A stretch of 52,506 nucleotides of DNA from contig NZ_JADQDM010000025.1 in NCBI RefSeq assembly GCF_015694525.1, forward strand, positions 1 to 52,506. Reading direction: 5' to 3'. Made by a program: the position numbers and the translations under genes. The stretch comes from Hymenobacter ruricola. Lineage in GTDB: Bacteria > Bacteroidota > Bacteroidia > Cytophagales > Hymenobacteraceae. Positions 8,427 through 18,344 of the stretch are shown here, piece by piece (the first letter of the stretch is position 1; each line of letters begins with the position of its first letter). The notes beneath the pieces were generated by a model that ran no database searches, was not told the DNA's origin, and worked only from the letters and a program-made list of their open reading frames with translations.

Positions 8427-9722
8427 CTACCGCTCCTGCTCGAAGGCAGCCAGAGCTTGCTCGTGCATGCGTTGGGGAAAGTCGGGTTTGCTGCCTTCCT
8501 CCCAGGACTGTTTGCTCGCAAGCTCCTTTTCGAGCTGGGCAACGCGGGCCTGGTCGGCCGCCGTGAGGGGATGGTAGAGGTTATACAGCTGGCTTGTAAA
8601 GCCAAATTCGCCGGTGTGCAGGTTGCGGTCAGTCATGAGCACCACAACCAGCTGCCGGCTTTCTACTTCCTGCTGCAAATTCAGTTGGCCCACCGCCGGG
8701 GTGTTGGGGTCCTTGCGCTCCGTCGAGTCCGGAACGTACACCGTGAGGTTGTAATACCAAAAGCGAGTGGCCGGGTCAAAAGCGTGCTGCATGAACGGCA
8801 TGGGAAACATCAGGCCCCAAGTAAAGCTGTCGCCCACGAACAGCACGTTGGGTCGTTTTTCGCCCGGGCGGGCGGGCGCGGGGCCCAGCCGCGGGTACAC
8901 GGCCGGGTAGCCGGCCCGGGGCCACAGCAGGTTCATGGGCGCGGCCAGGTCGTCGTCCATGACGGTGGCCGAAGCGGTAACCGTCGGCCGGCCCACCTGC
9001 CGCAGGCGCGGCACGGGCGCGTGCAGCAGCTGCTCAAGGCGGGGCAGCAGGGTGTCGGCGGCCAGCGTGGCCCCGTAGGCATTCCAGTGGGTGCCGCCCC
9101 ACGGAAAAAGCGGGTAGCGGGCCGTGTCGCCCCAGGTTTTGAACAGCGGCGTGAAGTCGAGAAAATCGACGCCCTGCTGCTGCATTTCGCTGGTATATAC
9201 CTCGTAGTCCGACTGGCCCGGCTCGGGCGTGGGCAGGTGCGCCGGCAGCAACTGGTGCAGGTGCCGCGCCTTGTTGGGCGCCAGCACCACCAGCAGCGGA
9301 ATGCCGCGGCTGGCCAGGTCCTGCTGCACCCGGCGCAGGCGCTTCACTTGCGTCCGGGCCCGGGCGCGGCCCATCGCACCCACGCCCAGGTAAGCCTGCA
9401 CCGGCGCGTCTTCAAACACCACGCCGTTGCGGCCCACCACCACGTGCTCGGCCGAGGAGGCATGGAAAAGCGAAAACCGCAGCTGGTTGCGCCCCTGGAT
9501 AAATAGCGTCCGAAAGCCCACCCGTTCTTCCAGGTACCGCTCCAGCTCCGGTTGGTAGGCGTTGTTCAGCAGGCTCTCCCAGGCCAGGAGCGGCCACTTG
9601 GCCAGCGTGTACGAACCGCCCAGCTGTCGCTCCGCAAAAATGCGGAACCGGGCCTGCAGCACCGGCAGCAGCACCACCAGCAGGAGCAGGCCCAGGAGCA
9701 TTCGTTTGATGAATAGGGTCAT
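8427..9722 (-). CDS. AlgJ/AlgX-like SGNH O-acetyltransferase-related protein (copy 2)
   Basis: This is a paralogue of the protein at 7080-8390, 431 residues, aligned along its whole length. It begins with nearly the same signal anchor (MTLFIKRMLLGLLLLVVLLP) and keeps GRNGVVF, GGTHWNAYGATLAADTLLPR and FVGDSFTWGLMFPMPF. The candidate nucleophile Ser lies in GDSFT near residue 300. The Asp of the family Asp-x-His motif is again Gly. It follows the MBOAT gene by 27 nt and precedes its paralogue by 36 nt, so the three are almost certainly co-transcribed. Tandem duplication followed by divergence is the simplest explanation; the two copies may act on different positions or partners, which is inference. 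Confidence 0.8.
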   Translation of the reverse strand: MTLFIKRMLLGLLLLVVLLPVLQARFRIFAERQLGGSYTLAKWPLLAWESLLNNAYQPELERYLEERVGFRTLFIQGRNQLRFSLFHASSAEHVVVGRNGVVFEDAPVQAYLGVGAMGRARARTQVKRLRRVQQDLASRGIPLLVVLAPNKARHLHQLLPAHLPTPEPGQSDYEVYTSEMQQQGVDFLDFTPLFKTWGDTARYPLFPWGGTHWNAYGATLAADTLLPRLEQLLHAPVPRLRQVGRPTVTASATVMDDDLAAPMNLLWPRAGYPAVYPRLGPAPARPGEKRPNVLFVGDSFTWGLMFPMPFMQHAFDPATRFWYYNLTVYVPDSTERKDPNTPAVGQLNLQQEVESRQLVVVLMTDRNLHTGEFGFTSQLYNLYHPLTAADQARVAQLEKELASKQSWEEGSKPDFPQRMHEQALAAFEQER

Positions 9723-9749
9723 ACGTAGAGCAGAAGAGCTGAAGCCCGC

Positions 9750-11174
9750 CTAAAACCGGAAGTAGATGAAGGGGTTGAACGAGCTGCCCACCACGTAGCT
9801 CAGGCTGAGCACCAGCAGCACCGCGCCGCCCAGCCCCAGGCCCACGGCCCGGCCCAGCGACAGCTGGCCCGGCGCCAGCAGGCTCATTTCCCAGCGTTCT
9901 ACCCGGGGCAGCGCCGCGGCAAAGGCCGCCACCGCCGCCAGCGCCAGCATGCTCCAAAATTCGAAGTTGAAGTAGGGCACCGGCACGGCCGCCCCACGGC
10001 CCAGCATGGTGCCGATGTAGGCCAGCCCGCCGCTCAGCGTCTCGGCCCGAAACAGCACCCAGCCCACCACCGTGATGAGGAAGGTGGGCACGATGCTGAG
10101 CGCGCCCAGGCGCTGGTACACACGCAGCAGAAACAGCCGGTCCAGAATGAGGAAAAGGCCGTGGTAGGCGCCCCAGGCAATGAAATTCCAGGCGGCGCCG
10201 TGCCAGAAGCCCGACAGGATGAACACCGTCCAGAGGTTGACGTAGAGGCGGCTCGGCGCCACGCGGTTGCCGCCCAGCGGGATGTAGAGGTAGTCGCGCA
10301 TCCAGCGGCCCAGCGTGATGTGCCAGCGCTGCCAGAACTCGGTGATGGAGCGCGACACGTAGGGGTTGTTGAAGTTTTCGGGGAACTGAAAGCCAATCAT
10401 GCGCCCAATGCCGATGGCCATGTCGGAATACCCCGAAAAGTCGAAATAAATCTGGAACGTGTACGCCAACGCGCCCAGCCAGGCCAGTCCGGTCGAGAGT
10501 TGCTCCGGGGGCGTAGCGAAGACGAGGTCGGCCTGTTCGCCCAGCACGTTGGCAATGAGCACCTTTTTGGCCAGGCCGATGATGAACCGAAACGCGCCGG
10601 CCAGCTTCTGGTCCACGGTGTCGAAGGCACGGCGGTCGGTGAGCTGGCCGGCAATTTCGTGGAAGCGCACGATGGGCCCGGCTATCATCTTCGGAAACAG
10701 CATGATGTAGAGCAGGAAATCCCAGAACGATTTCAGCGGCTTGTTCACGCCGCGGTACACGTCGATGGTGTAGGTGAGCTTCTCGAAGGTGAAAAACGAG
10801 ATGCCGATGGGCAGCACCACCTTTTCCCAGGTCAGGGCCGGGCCGCCGAAATAGCTGCGCACGGCGCTGGCATTCTCCAGGAAAAAGTTGGCGTACTTGA
10901 AGTAGAACAGCATGCCCACGTTCAGGACGATGCTCAAAATCAGGAAAATGCGCTGCTTCCAGCGCTCCGGCGTGGCGTCCATGAAGCGAATGAGCACGAA
11001 GTTCAGCACCACCGACGTCAGGAACAGGGCCAGGAAATTGAGCCCGCCCCAGGCATAGAAGCCCAGGCTGGCCAGCAGCGCCACGGCGTTTTGGAACCGC
11101 GTCGGCACCGCGTAGTACAGCAGCAGAAAACCCGGCAGGAAGTAGAATAAGAAGAGCGTGCTGCTAAAAACCAT
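9750..11174 (-). CDS. MBOAT-family O-acyltransferase (AlgI-like)
   Basis: This is a 474-residue polytopic membrane protein of the MBOAT family, AlgI branch, which carries acyl (usually acetyl) groups across the inner membrane for polysaccharide O-acetylation. Typical AlgI landmarks are FKYANFF (about 90), PIGISFFTFEKLTYTIDVYRG (about 124), LFPKMIAGPIVRF (about 160), EFWQRWHITLGRWMRDYLYI (about 282-301), PLGGNRV, and the conserved His motif SGFWHGAAWNFIAWGAYHG (about 323-341) with the invariant MBOAT His. At least ten hydrophobic segments can be seen. It is first in the cassette with two AlgJ/AlgX-like genes. A TAACTTTG -7 element sits 35 nt before the ATG. The acetylated polymer cannot be named from this window. 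Confidence 0.92.
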   Translation of the reverse strand: MVFSSTLFLFYFLPGFLLLYYAVPTRFQNAVALLASLGFYAWGGLNFLALFLTSVVLNFVLIRFMDATPERWKQRIFLILSIVLNVGMLFYFKYANFFLENASAVRSYFGGPALTWEKVVLPIGISFFTFEKLTYTIDVYRGVNKPLKSFWDFLLYIMLFPKMIAGPIVRFHEIAGQLTDRRAFDTVDQKLAGAFRFIIGLAKKVLIANVLGEQADLVFATPPEQLSTGLAWLGALAYTFQIYFDFSGYSDMAIGIGRMIGFQFPENFNNPYVSRSITEFWQRWHITLGRWMRDYLYIPLGGNRVAPSRLYVNLWTVFILSGFWHGAAWNFIAWGAYHGLFLILDRLFLLRVYQRLGALSIVPTFLITVVGWVLFRAETLSGGLAYIGTMLGRGAAVPVPYFNFEFWSMLALAAVAAFAAALPRVERWEMSLLAPGQLSLGRAVGLGLGGAVLLVLSLSYVVGSSFNPFIYFRF

Positions 11175-11185
11175 CGCGCAAAAAA

Positions 11186-11216
11186 GAGGCCGCCCAAATA
11201 GGCAGCCTCAAAGTTA
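11186..11216 (-). promoter_or_regulatory. AlgI-cassette -7 element overlapping a terminator hairpin
   Basis: On the minus strand TAACTTTG (11216-11209) exactly matches TAnnTTTG. Immediately downstream, GAGGC-t-GCC (11209-11201) pairs with GGC-g-GCCTC (11194-11186), and six Ts follow (11185-11180). The hairpin fits the terminator of the upstream gene (ends 11256), while the predicted start for the AlgI cassette falls within the hairpin. Confidence 0.5.
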
Positions 11217-11255
11217 TTCTACGACAGCAGATAATGTGACACTGAGCCAGACGCG

Positions 11256-11747
11256 TTAGTCGCGGCGGGGGCGGCTGTGGCCGTTGTGGTTGCCGTTGCC
11301 GCGGTTGTCGTCGTGGCGGCCCTGCTGGTAGCCCTCGCGGTAGGCGCGGCGCACCTGGCCCGGCGGCGGGCCCACCCGGCGCACGGGCTGCACCACCACC
11401 ACGCGGCGCGGGTACCGGTCGCGGTGGGCGTTCACGTACACCCACGGCTGCCGGCCGCGGTAGTCGATGATGACCGGGTGGAAGGCGTAGGGGTCGTAGC
11501 CGACGGCATTGTAGGGCAGGGCCACCCACTGGCCGTTCTGAAACACGATGTACTGCTGGGCATACAGGTCGTAGTACCCATCAATCTCGGGAATGTAATA
11601 GAACTGCGTGCCCTGCGGTACCGGCGGGCCCCAGGCCGGCGGCGCGGTGTTCACGTTCACACTCACCTGGGCCTGGGCCTGGGGGGCCACTACCAGCGCC
11701 AACAGGCCAAGCAGCGCCGTGCACGCAATCTTTGGAAGCGGTTTCAT
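11256..11747 (-). CDS. Small exported protein of unknown function (paralogue pair, member 1)
   Basis: This is a 163-residue protein with a clear signal peptide (MKPLPKIACTALLGLLALV, cleavage after AQAQA near residue 27). The mature start is VNVNTAPPAWGPPVPQGTQF, followed by YYIPEIDGYYDL, a Val/Gln-rich strand stretch, FHPVIIDYRGRQPWVYV and a basic tail rich in Arg, Asn, Gly and His (VQPVRRVGPPPGQVRR, then NGNHNGHSRPRRD). It shares this layout with the next gene upstream (11871-12353). The motif set is not one I can assign to a characterised family. The basic, disordered tail suggests binding to a polyanion or surface polymer, which is speculation. The family seems to recur in Hymenobacter relatives from general familiarity only. 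Confidence 0.7.
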   Translation of the reverse strand: MKPLPKIACTALLGLLALVVAPQAQAQVSVNVNTAPPAWGPPVPQGTQFYYIPEIDGYYDLYAQQYIVFQNGQWVALPYNAVGYDPYAFHPVIIDYRGRQPWVYVNAHRDRYPRRVVVVQPVRRVGPPPGQVRRAYREGYQQGRHDDNRGNGNHNGHSRPRRD

Positions 11748-11801
11748 TGGGATAGCGGGATAGGGGAAAACGATAGGAGTAGCTGCAAGGAAAATGCCAA
11801 A

Positions 11802-11854
11802 CCCCGTCTAAGCAAAAAGCCCCGTCCGGGCGGCGGGGCTTTTGCTTAGACGGG
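11802..11854. terminator. Long hairpin terminator between the two small exported-protein genes
   Basis: CCCGTCTAAGCAAAAAGCCCCG (from 11803) pairs with CGGGGCTTTTGCTTAGACGGG (to 11853) with one bulge and a short GC loop. A and T tracts inside the stem make it usable in either direction. It separates the gene starting at 12353 from the one starting at 11747. Confidence 0.85.
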
Positions 11855-11870
11855 GGCGGGACGGCAAAGA

Positions 11871-12353
11871 TTAATGCTTGCCTTTGCCGTGGCCATTTCC
11901 GTGACCGCCGTTCATCTTTTTGGCCTGGCCGGGCGGCAGGCCGCCGTTGCTGGGGTTGGCGGGGTAGCCCAGCTTCTTGGCCTGGCCGGGCGGCAGGGCA
12001 CCGTTGCTCGGGTTGCCGCCGCGGGGGTAGCGGGCGCGGTACTCGTCGTAGCGCGACCAGGGCTGGGCACCCACGTAGTCGACCACCACGGGGTGGAAAT
12101 TGGTGGGGTTGTAGCCCGAAAGGCTGCCCGTGCGAATCCACTTGCCCTCGCGCTGCACTACGTACTGGCGGGCCGGCACGTCGTAGAAACCCTGGGTTTC
12201 CGGAATGTAATAGTACTGCTGGCCCTGCGGCACGGCCGGGCCCCAGCTCGGCGGGTTGATGTTGACATTAATCTGGGCGTGGGCGGCGGGCGCGGCGGCC
12301 AGCGCCAGGGCGCTCAGCAAGGCGATGCGCAGGGGGGTGAGGAGGTTTTTCAT
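11871..12353 (-). CDS. Small exported protein of unknown function (paralogue pair, member 2)
   Basis: This is a 160-residue paralogue of the 11256-11747 product. The start at 12353 (MKNLLTPLRIALLSALALAA) gives a good signal peptide ending at AHAQ; an upstream in-frame start at 12479 would bury it. The mature protein starts INVNINPPSWGPAVPQGQQY, then YYIPETQGFYDV, a strand-rich middle and FHPVVVDYVGAQPW. The C-terminal part has a tandem repeat, GGNPSNGALPPGQAKKLGYP then ANPSNGGLPPGQAKKMNG, and ends in a Gly/His/Lys-rich tail. The shared core (NVN, PPxWGPxVPQGxQxYYIPE, GxYD, FHPVxxDYxGxQPW) defines the pair. No known domain recognised. Confidence 0.7.
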   Translation of the reverse strand: MKNLLTPLRIALLSALALAAAPAAHAQINVNINPPSWGPAVPQGQQYYYIPETQGFYDVPARQYVVQREGKWIRTGSLSGYNPTNFHPVVVDYVGAQPWSRYDEYRARYPRGGNPSNGALPPGQAKKLGYPANPSNGGLPPGQAKKMNGGHGNGHGKGKH

Positions 12354-12579
12354 GGAAAGGCGCTTTAACAGCGGAAGGTAATTAGGGCTCATTGGCAAGG
12401 ACGGTGCCAAGTGGCTGAGGCGTGGTACGGCGCAGCTTGGGCAGGGGTTCGGGCCGAACAATGGCTTGTGCGGGCACAAACGGGGCCGGGTTGCTGTTGT
12501 GCACCGACGGACTTGTGCGAGTTGACTAATTCAACTGGCAAATATGCCGTTATCATTAGCCTTCGGCTCCCCATCTACG

Positions 12580-12587
12580 TACCTTTG
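12580..12587 (+). promoter_or_regulatory. Putative uvrA -7 element TACCTTTG
   Basis: This is an exact TAnnTTTG match 25 nt before the uvrA ATG. TTAG (12556-12559), 20 nt upstream, is a one-mismatch fit to the TTTG -33 element. The predicted leader is about 20 nt. The same octamer, TACCTTTG, precedes asnS. Confidence 0.55.
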
Positions 12588-12611
12588 CGCACTTATTCGC
12601 TGCGTTCCTGA

Positions 12612-15650
<3,039 letters not shown>

Positions 15651-15667
15651 TAGAGGTTGGCAGCAGC

Positions 15668-15710
15668 ATAAAAAATACCCGAAAACGCTTTGTTTTCGGG
15701 TATTTTTTAT
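15668..15710. terminator. Bidirectional terminator after uvrA
   Basis: Perfect 19-nt arms (15668-15686 and 15692-15710) around a 5-nt loop, with CCCG/CGGG core, A and T tracts on both sides. It separates convergent uvrA and the TMEM175-like gene. Confidence 0.9.
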
Positions 15711-15720
15711 GGTTAAACTC

Positions 15721-16407
15721 CTAACGGTGCCCCGCTGGCCGCGCCGCTAGTTCTGCCGCATACTTTTTCTCAAGCCGCTGGCCGCGGCGGCGCAGCAGCA
15801 GTGCCAGCAGCGGAAAGACTACGCCGGGCACCATCCGCAGCGCCCAGGCCGGCACGAAAAACGACAGCACAATGCTGAACGCAAACACGATGGGCGACGT
15901 GAGCGGACGCATCACGTCAAGGTCGGGGTGGGGGCACTCGTGAGCCAGCACCACGCCGTGGGCCGGGTGGCGCAGGTAGGTTTGCAGGCGGGCCTGCATC
16001 AGCCCGGTGGCAATGATGTTAATGCTGTAAATAATCCAGGGCGTGCGCAGCATGGCGTACTCGCTCTGGTAGGCCGTGGTGAAGGGCATGAGCACGATGC
16101 ACAGCAGAAACACCATGTTCAGCCAAATCAGGCGCGTGTCGAGGTGCCGCACGAAGCGAAAGATGCGGTGGTGCGCCACCCAGTAGATGGCGATGATGAA
16201 AAAGCTGATGAAAAACCCAATCAGCTTGGGCGTGAGCCGCAGAAAGCCGTTCAGCGCCTCCTGCTCGGTGCGGTGTTCCAGCTCTGGCACCTTCAGCTCA
16301 ATCACCAGCAGCGTGATGGCGATGGCAAACACCGCATCGGTGAACAAAATCAGGCGTTCCAGCTGAAACGCGTCGCGGTTGTGTTGGGCCTTCTCGTTGC
16401 CGTCCAT
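15721..16407 (-). CDS. TMEM175/DUF1211-family membrane channel protein
   Basis: This 228-residue inner-membrane protein has about six hydrophobic segments. The start MDGNEKAQHN at 16407 is followed by the family signature in TM1, RLILFTDAVFAIAITLLVIE, matching the RxxxFxDAVFAIAxTLLxLE hallmark of bacterial TMEM175 (DUF1211), which forms potassium-permeable channels in the characterised cases. Further segments include FFISFFIIAIYWVAHHRIF, and a C-terminal basic tail (LLRRRGQRLEKKYAAEL) lies in the cytoplasm. An upstream in-frame start at 16503 would cross a terminator hairpin and was rejected. The ion selectivity and physiological role are not shown by the sequence. Confidence 0.85.
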   Translation of the reverse strand: MDGNEKAQHNRDAFQLERLILFTDAVFAIAITLLVIELKVPELEHRTEQEALNGFLRLTPKLIGFFISFFIIAIYWVAHHRIFRFVRHLDTRLIWLNMVFLLCIVLMPFTTAYQSEYAMLRTPWIIYSINIIATGLMQARLQTYLRHPAHGVVLAHECPHPDLDVMRPLTSPIVFAFSIVLSFFVPAWALRMVPGVVFPLLALLLRRRGQRLEKKYAAELAARPAGHR

Positions 16408-16457
16408 GCGTAGGGGCCGGCCCAAAGGCCGGTGCTGCAAGATAGGCCGACGCGTAA

Positions 16458-16490
16458 AAAAAGCCGCCACGGAAACCCGGGCGGCTTTTT
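16458..16490. terminator. Terminator between DUF4142 gene and TMEM175-like gene
   Basis: The 11-nt arms AAAAAGCCGCC (16458-16468) and GGCGGCTTTTT (16480-16490) enclose an 11-nt loop. It ends the minus-strand DUF4142 gene and implies a separate promoter for the TMEM175-like gene. Confidence 0.85.
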
Positions 16491-16519
16491 CAAGTGGCGG
16501 CAAACAGCCGTTTTGGGCG

Positions 16520-17230
16520 CTACATTTTCATGTCGCTGCTTTTCATGGCCATGCCAAGGTGCTGCTCCACTACGGGCACCGTCTTGCCAATGAAGGCTTT
16601 CAGGTCGGCGTCCTGCGTCATTTTTTCGTGGGCGCGCATGGTGTTGGCCGTCTTCTGGTGGTCGGCTTGCATTTGCGAGATGTATTTGGCCTCAAAGTCT
16701 TTGCCCGAGAGCTTCTCCATGGCCGGAGCCATGGCCTTGTGCTCGGCGTCCATGTCGGTGGGCAGGGTCACCCCTTTTTTGGCGGCAATGGCTTTCAAGT
16801 CGGCAGTCGACTTAGTGTGGTCGGCTATCATCTTATTGGCCATGTCTTTGGCCATGCCAGTCACGCCCTTAGCCAGGGCCATTTTGCTTTGCTGAATTTC
16901 GTTCTGGTCGCTGTGAGCGGCCGTCATCATGAATTCCTTGTCGTCTTTGTGAGGGCCAGTCGGGCCATTGGGGTCGCCCATGGCCATGCCGCCGCTCCCC
17001 GTGGCGCTGCTGTCGCCCATGGTTTTAGCCGAGCCGGCGTTGCCGGGCTGGTTTTCGGGGTTTTCGGACCCGGCCGGCATCGTGGCCGATACCGTGTCGC
17101 CGCCCGTGGCCGAGCTGGTCATCGTGTTGTCGCTGGCGTTGCCGTTTTCGGCGGTGGCCGACTTGTTGTCGCCGCAGGAAGCCAGAGTCAGCAGACCCAT
17201 CGTCAGCAGGGGAAAAAAGGAGCGTTTCAT
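16520..17230 (-). CDS. DUF4142 lipoprotein (copy 1)
   Basis: This is a 236-residue lipoprotein. The start at 17230 (MKRSFFPLLTMGLLTLASCG) gives a lipobox with Cys19-20; an earlier in-frame start at 17290 would spoil the signal. After a low-complexity Asn/Ser/Thr/Gly linker (about 20-95) comes a helical DUF4142 domain (about 100-236) of two ferritin-like helix pairs: DKEFMMTAAHSDQNEIQQSK, MANKMIADHTKSTADLKAIA, and YISQMQADHQKTANTMRAHE. The family is widespread in Bacteroidota and proteobacteria and mostly uncharacterised. It ends in Met/Lys-rich SSDMKM. A terminator follows at 16458-16490. Confidence 0.88.
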   Translation of the reverse strand: MKRSFFPLLTMGLLTLASCGDNKSATAENGNASDNTMTSSATGGDTVSATMPAGSENPENQPGNAGSAKTMGDSSATGSGGMAMGDPNGPTGPHKDDKEFMMTAAHSDQNEIQQSKMALAKGVTGMAKDMANKMIADHTKSTADLKAIAAKKGVTLPTDMDAEHKAMAPAMEKLSGKDFEAKYISQMQADHQKTANTMRAHEKMTQDADLKAFIGKTVPVVEQHLGMAMKSSDMKM

Positions 17231-17538
17231 GAAAAGGGAATTGGTTTGTGAAAAGGAAAAAGCAGAGCTGGAAACCGGAATTATCGCCACGGCAAGGCGC
17301 TGGCAATGCAGCTAATACGGGCAGTGGCGGGCCCGATGTTGCACGCCCGGGCTAATTTTATGAGCGCCCGTTTTCTAAGCTCAGCCGTTGTTCTTTCGCC
17401 CAAAACGGCCCGTGCTTTGAAGGCAGGCCGTTGCATTGCGCCACGGCCGAGCTAGCGGCGGGCCCTCACAGTTGGCTGCTCCAAGACTGTGTGCCCGAAG
17501 GGCCGCACCAGCCACCTCCAAAGCAGGCTGCGGCTGGG
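17231..17538. other. 308-bp gap with no recognised gene
   Basis: This space between two minus-strand DUF4142 genes holds the leader of the gene starting at 17230 and the 3' region of the gene ending at 17539. I see no exact TAnnTTTG element, tRNA or coding sequence. Short open frames here lack homology that I can recognise. Confidence 0.6.
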
Positions 17539-18138
17539 CTAGGGCAGCTTGTCGGCAGCATCGGCCGTGTCTTCGGCGCTGTCCAGTTGCTCCTTTATCG
17601 GCGCGTAATACTTGGCCGCCAGGCCCCGAATGTCGCCGTCGTAGGCGTCGTCCTTCATGTCGTCGAAGGCGTCTTCGTCCTGCTTCTGGGTTTTCACCAG
17701 CAGCGCCATCACGTGCTTGTCGAGCTGGCTGCCGGGCTGGGTGCTCACCTCGTGGTAGGCGGCCTGCTCGTCTCCGCCCAGCGCGGCCGGCACGGCCAGT
17801 TTCTTGGCCGCGGCCAGGGTACGCAGCGCGGCCAGCAGGTCGAGGCGGCTTTGCACGACGGCCGCGCCGTGGGCGCGCACGGCGGGCGCGGTGGCCCGGG
17901 CCTGCGCCAGCTTGCCTAGCTCGGTTTCCAGCAGGGCGTTGCTGGCGGCCTTCACCAGAAATTCGGCGTCGGCTTCCTGCTTTTCGGTGATGTCGGCGGC
18001 GTTGATTTTCTGCTCGTTCTGGGCCGTGGCGGTGTCATTGCTGTCGCTGCCCGAAGAGCAGCTTGCCGCCAGCAGCAACAAGGCCAGGGCCAGCACTGAC
18101 CGCCGCAAAGGCAACAAAGAATTTGGCAGCGGGCGCAT
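17539..18138 (-). CDS. DUF4142 lipoprotein (copy 2)
   Basis: This is a 199-residue lipoprotein with start at 18138 (MRPLPNSLLPLRRSVLALAL) and lipobox LLLLAASCSSG. The DUF4142 helical domain spans about 45-185: EKQEADAEFLVKAASNALLE, LGKLAQARATAPAVRAHGAA, then YHEVSTQPGSQLDKHVMALL and QKQDEDAFDDMKDDAYDGDI. Family members have paired helices resembling a ferritin-like bundle but lack the metal ligands. It lies 308 bp upstream of another DUF4142 gene on the same strand; sequence similarity between the two is low outside the family pattern. Function is not known; periplasmic or outer-membrane anchoring is inferred from the lipobox. Confidence 0.85.
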   Translation of the reverse strand: MRPLPNSLLPLRRSVLALALLLLAASCSSGSDSNDTATAQNEQKINAADITEKQEADAEFLVKAASNALLETELGKLAQARATAPAVRAHGAAVVQSRLDLLAALRTLAAAKKLAVPAALGGDEQAAYHEVSTQPGSQLDKHVMALLVKTQKQDEDAFDDMKDDAYDGDIRGLAAKYYAPIKEQLDSAEDTADAADKLP

Positions 18139-18309
18139 GGCAGGCGGGGTTGGTGAAGCAGCCGGAACGGCTGGCCCCCTATACGAGGGCGTGCCGGGCG
18201 GGTTTTTCACAGCGCTGCCGGATTTTTTTGTGCTGCGGTTAAACCTGAGCCTGCCCTGCGCTTCCAACCGGCCACAAACGCAGTTCACCTTCTTTATATT
18301 CCTATTTTC

Positions 18310-18344
18310 TCACACTCCCACCATTTTTTTCACACTCCCGCCAT
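18310..18344 (+). repeat. Near-perfect 15-bp direct repeat ending in the start codon
   Basis: TCACACTCCCACCAT (18310-18324) and TCACACTCCCGCCAT (18330-18344) differ at one base with a 20-bp period. The second copy supplies the AT of the ATG at 18343. This could be a duplicated translation-initiation region or operator; the role is unknown. Confidence 0.7.

Noticed and set aside
12520..12536. Palindrome AGTTGA-N5-TCAACT upstream of uvrA as a possible SOS box
   Set aside because: It lies about 45 bp before the -7 element, is AT-rich and short, and does not match a LexA box that I know for this phylum. One occurrence gives no support.
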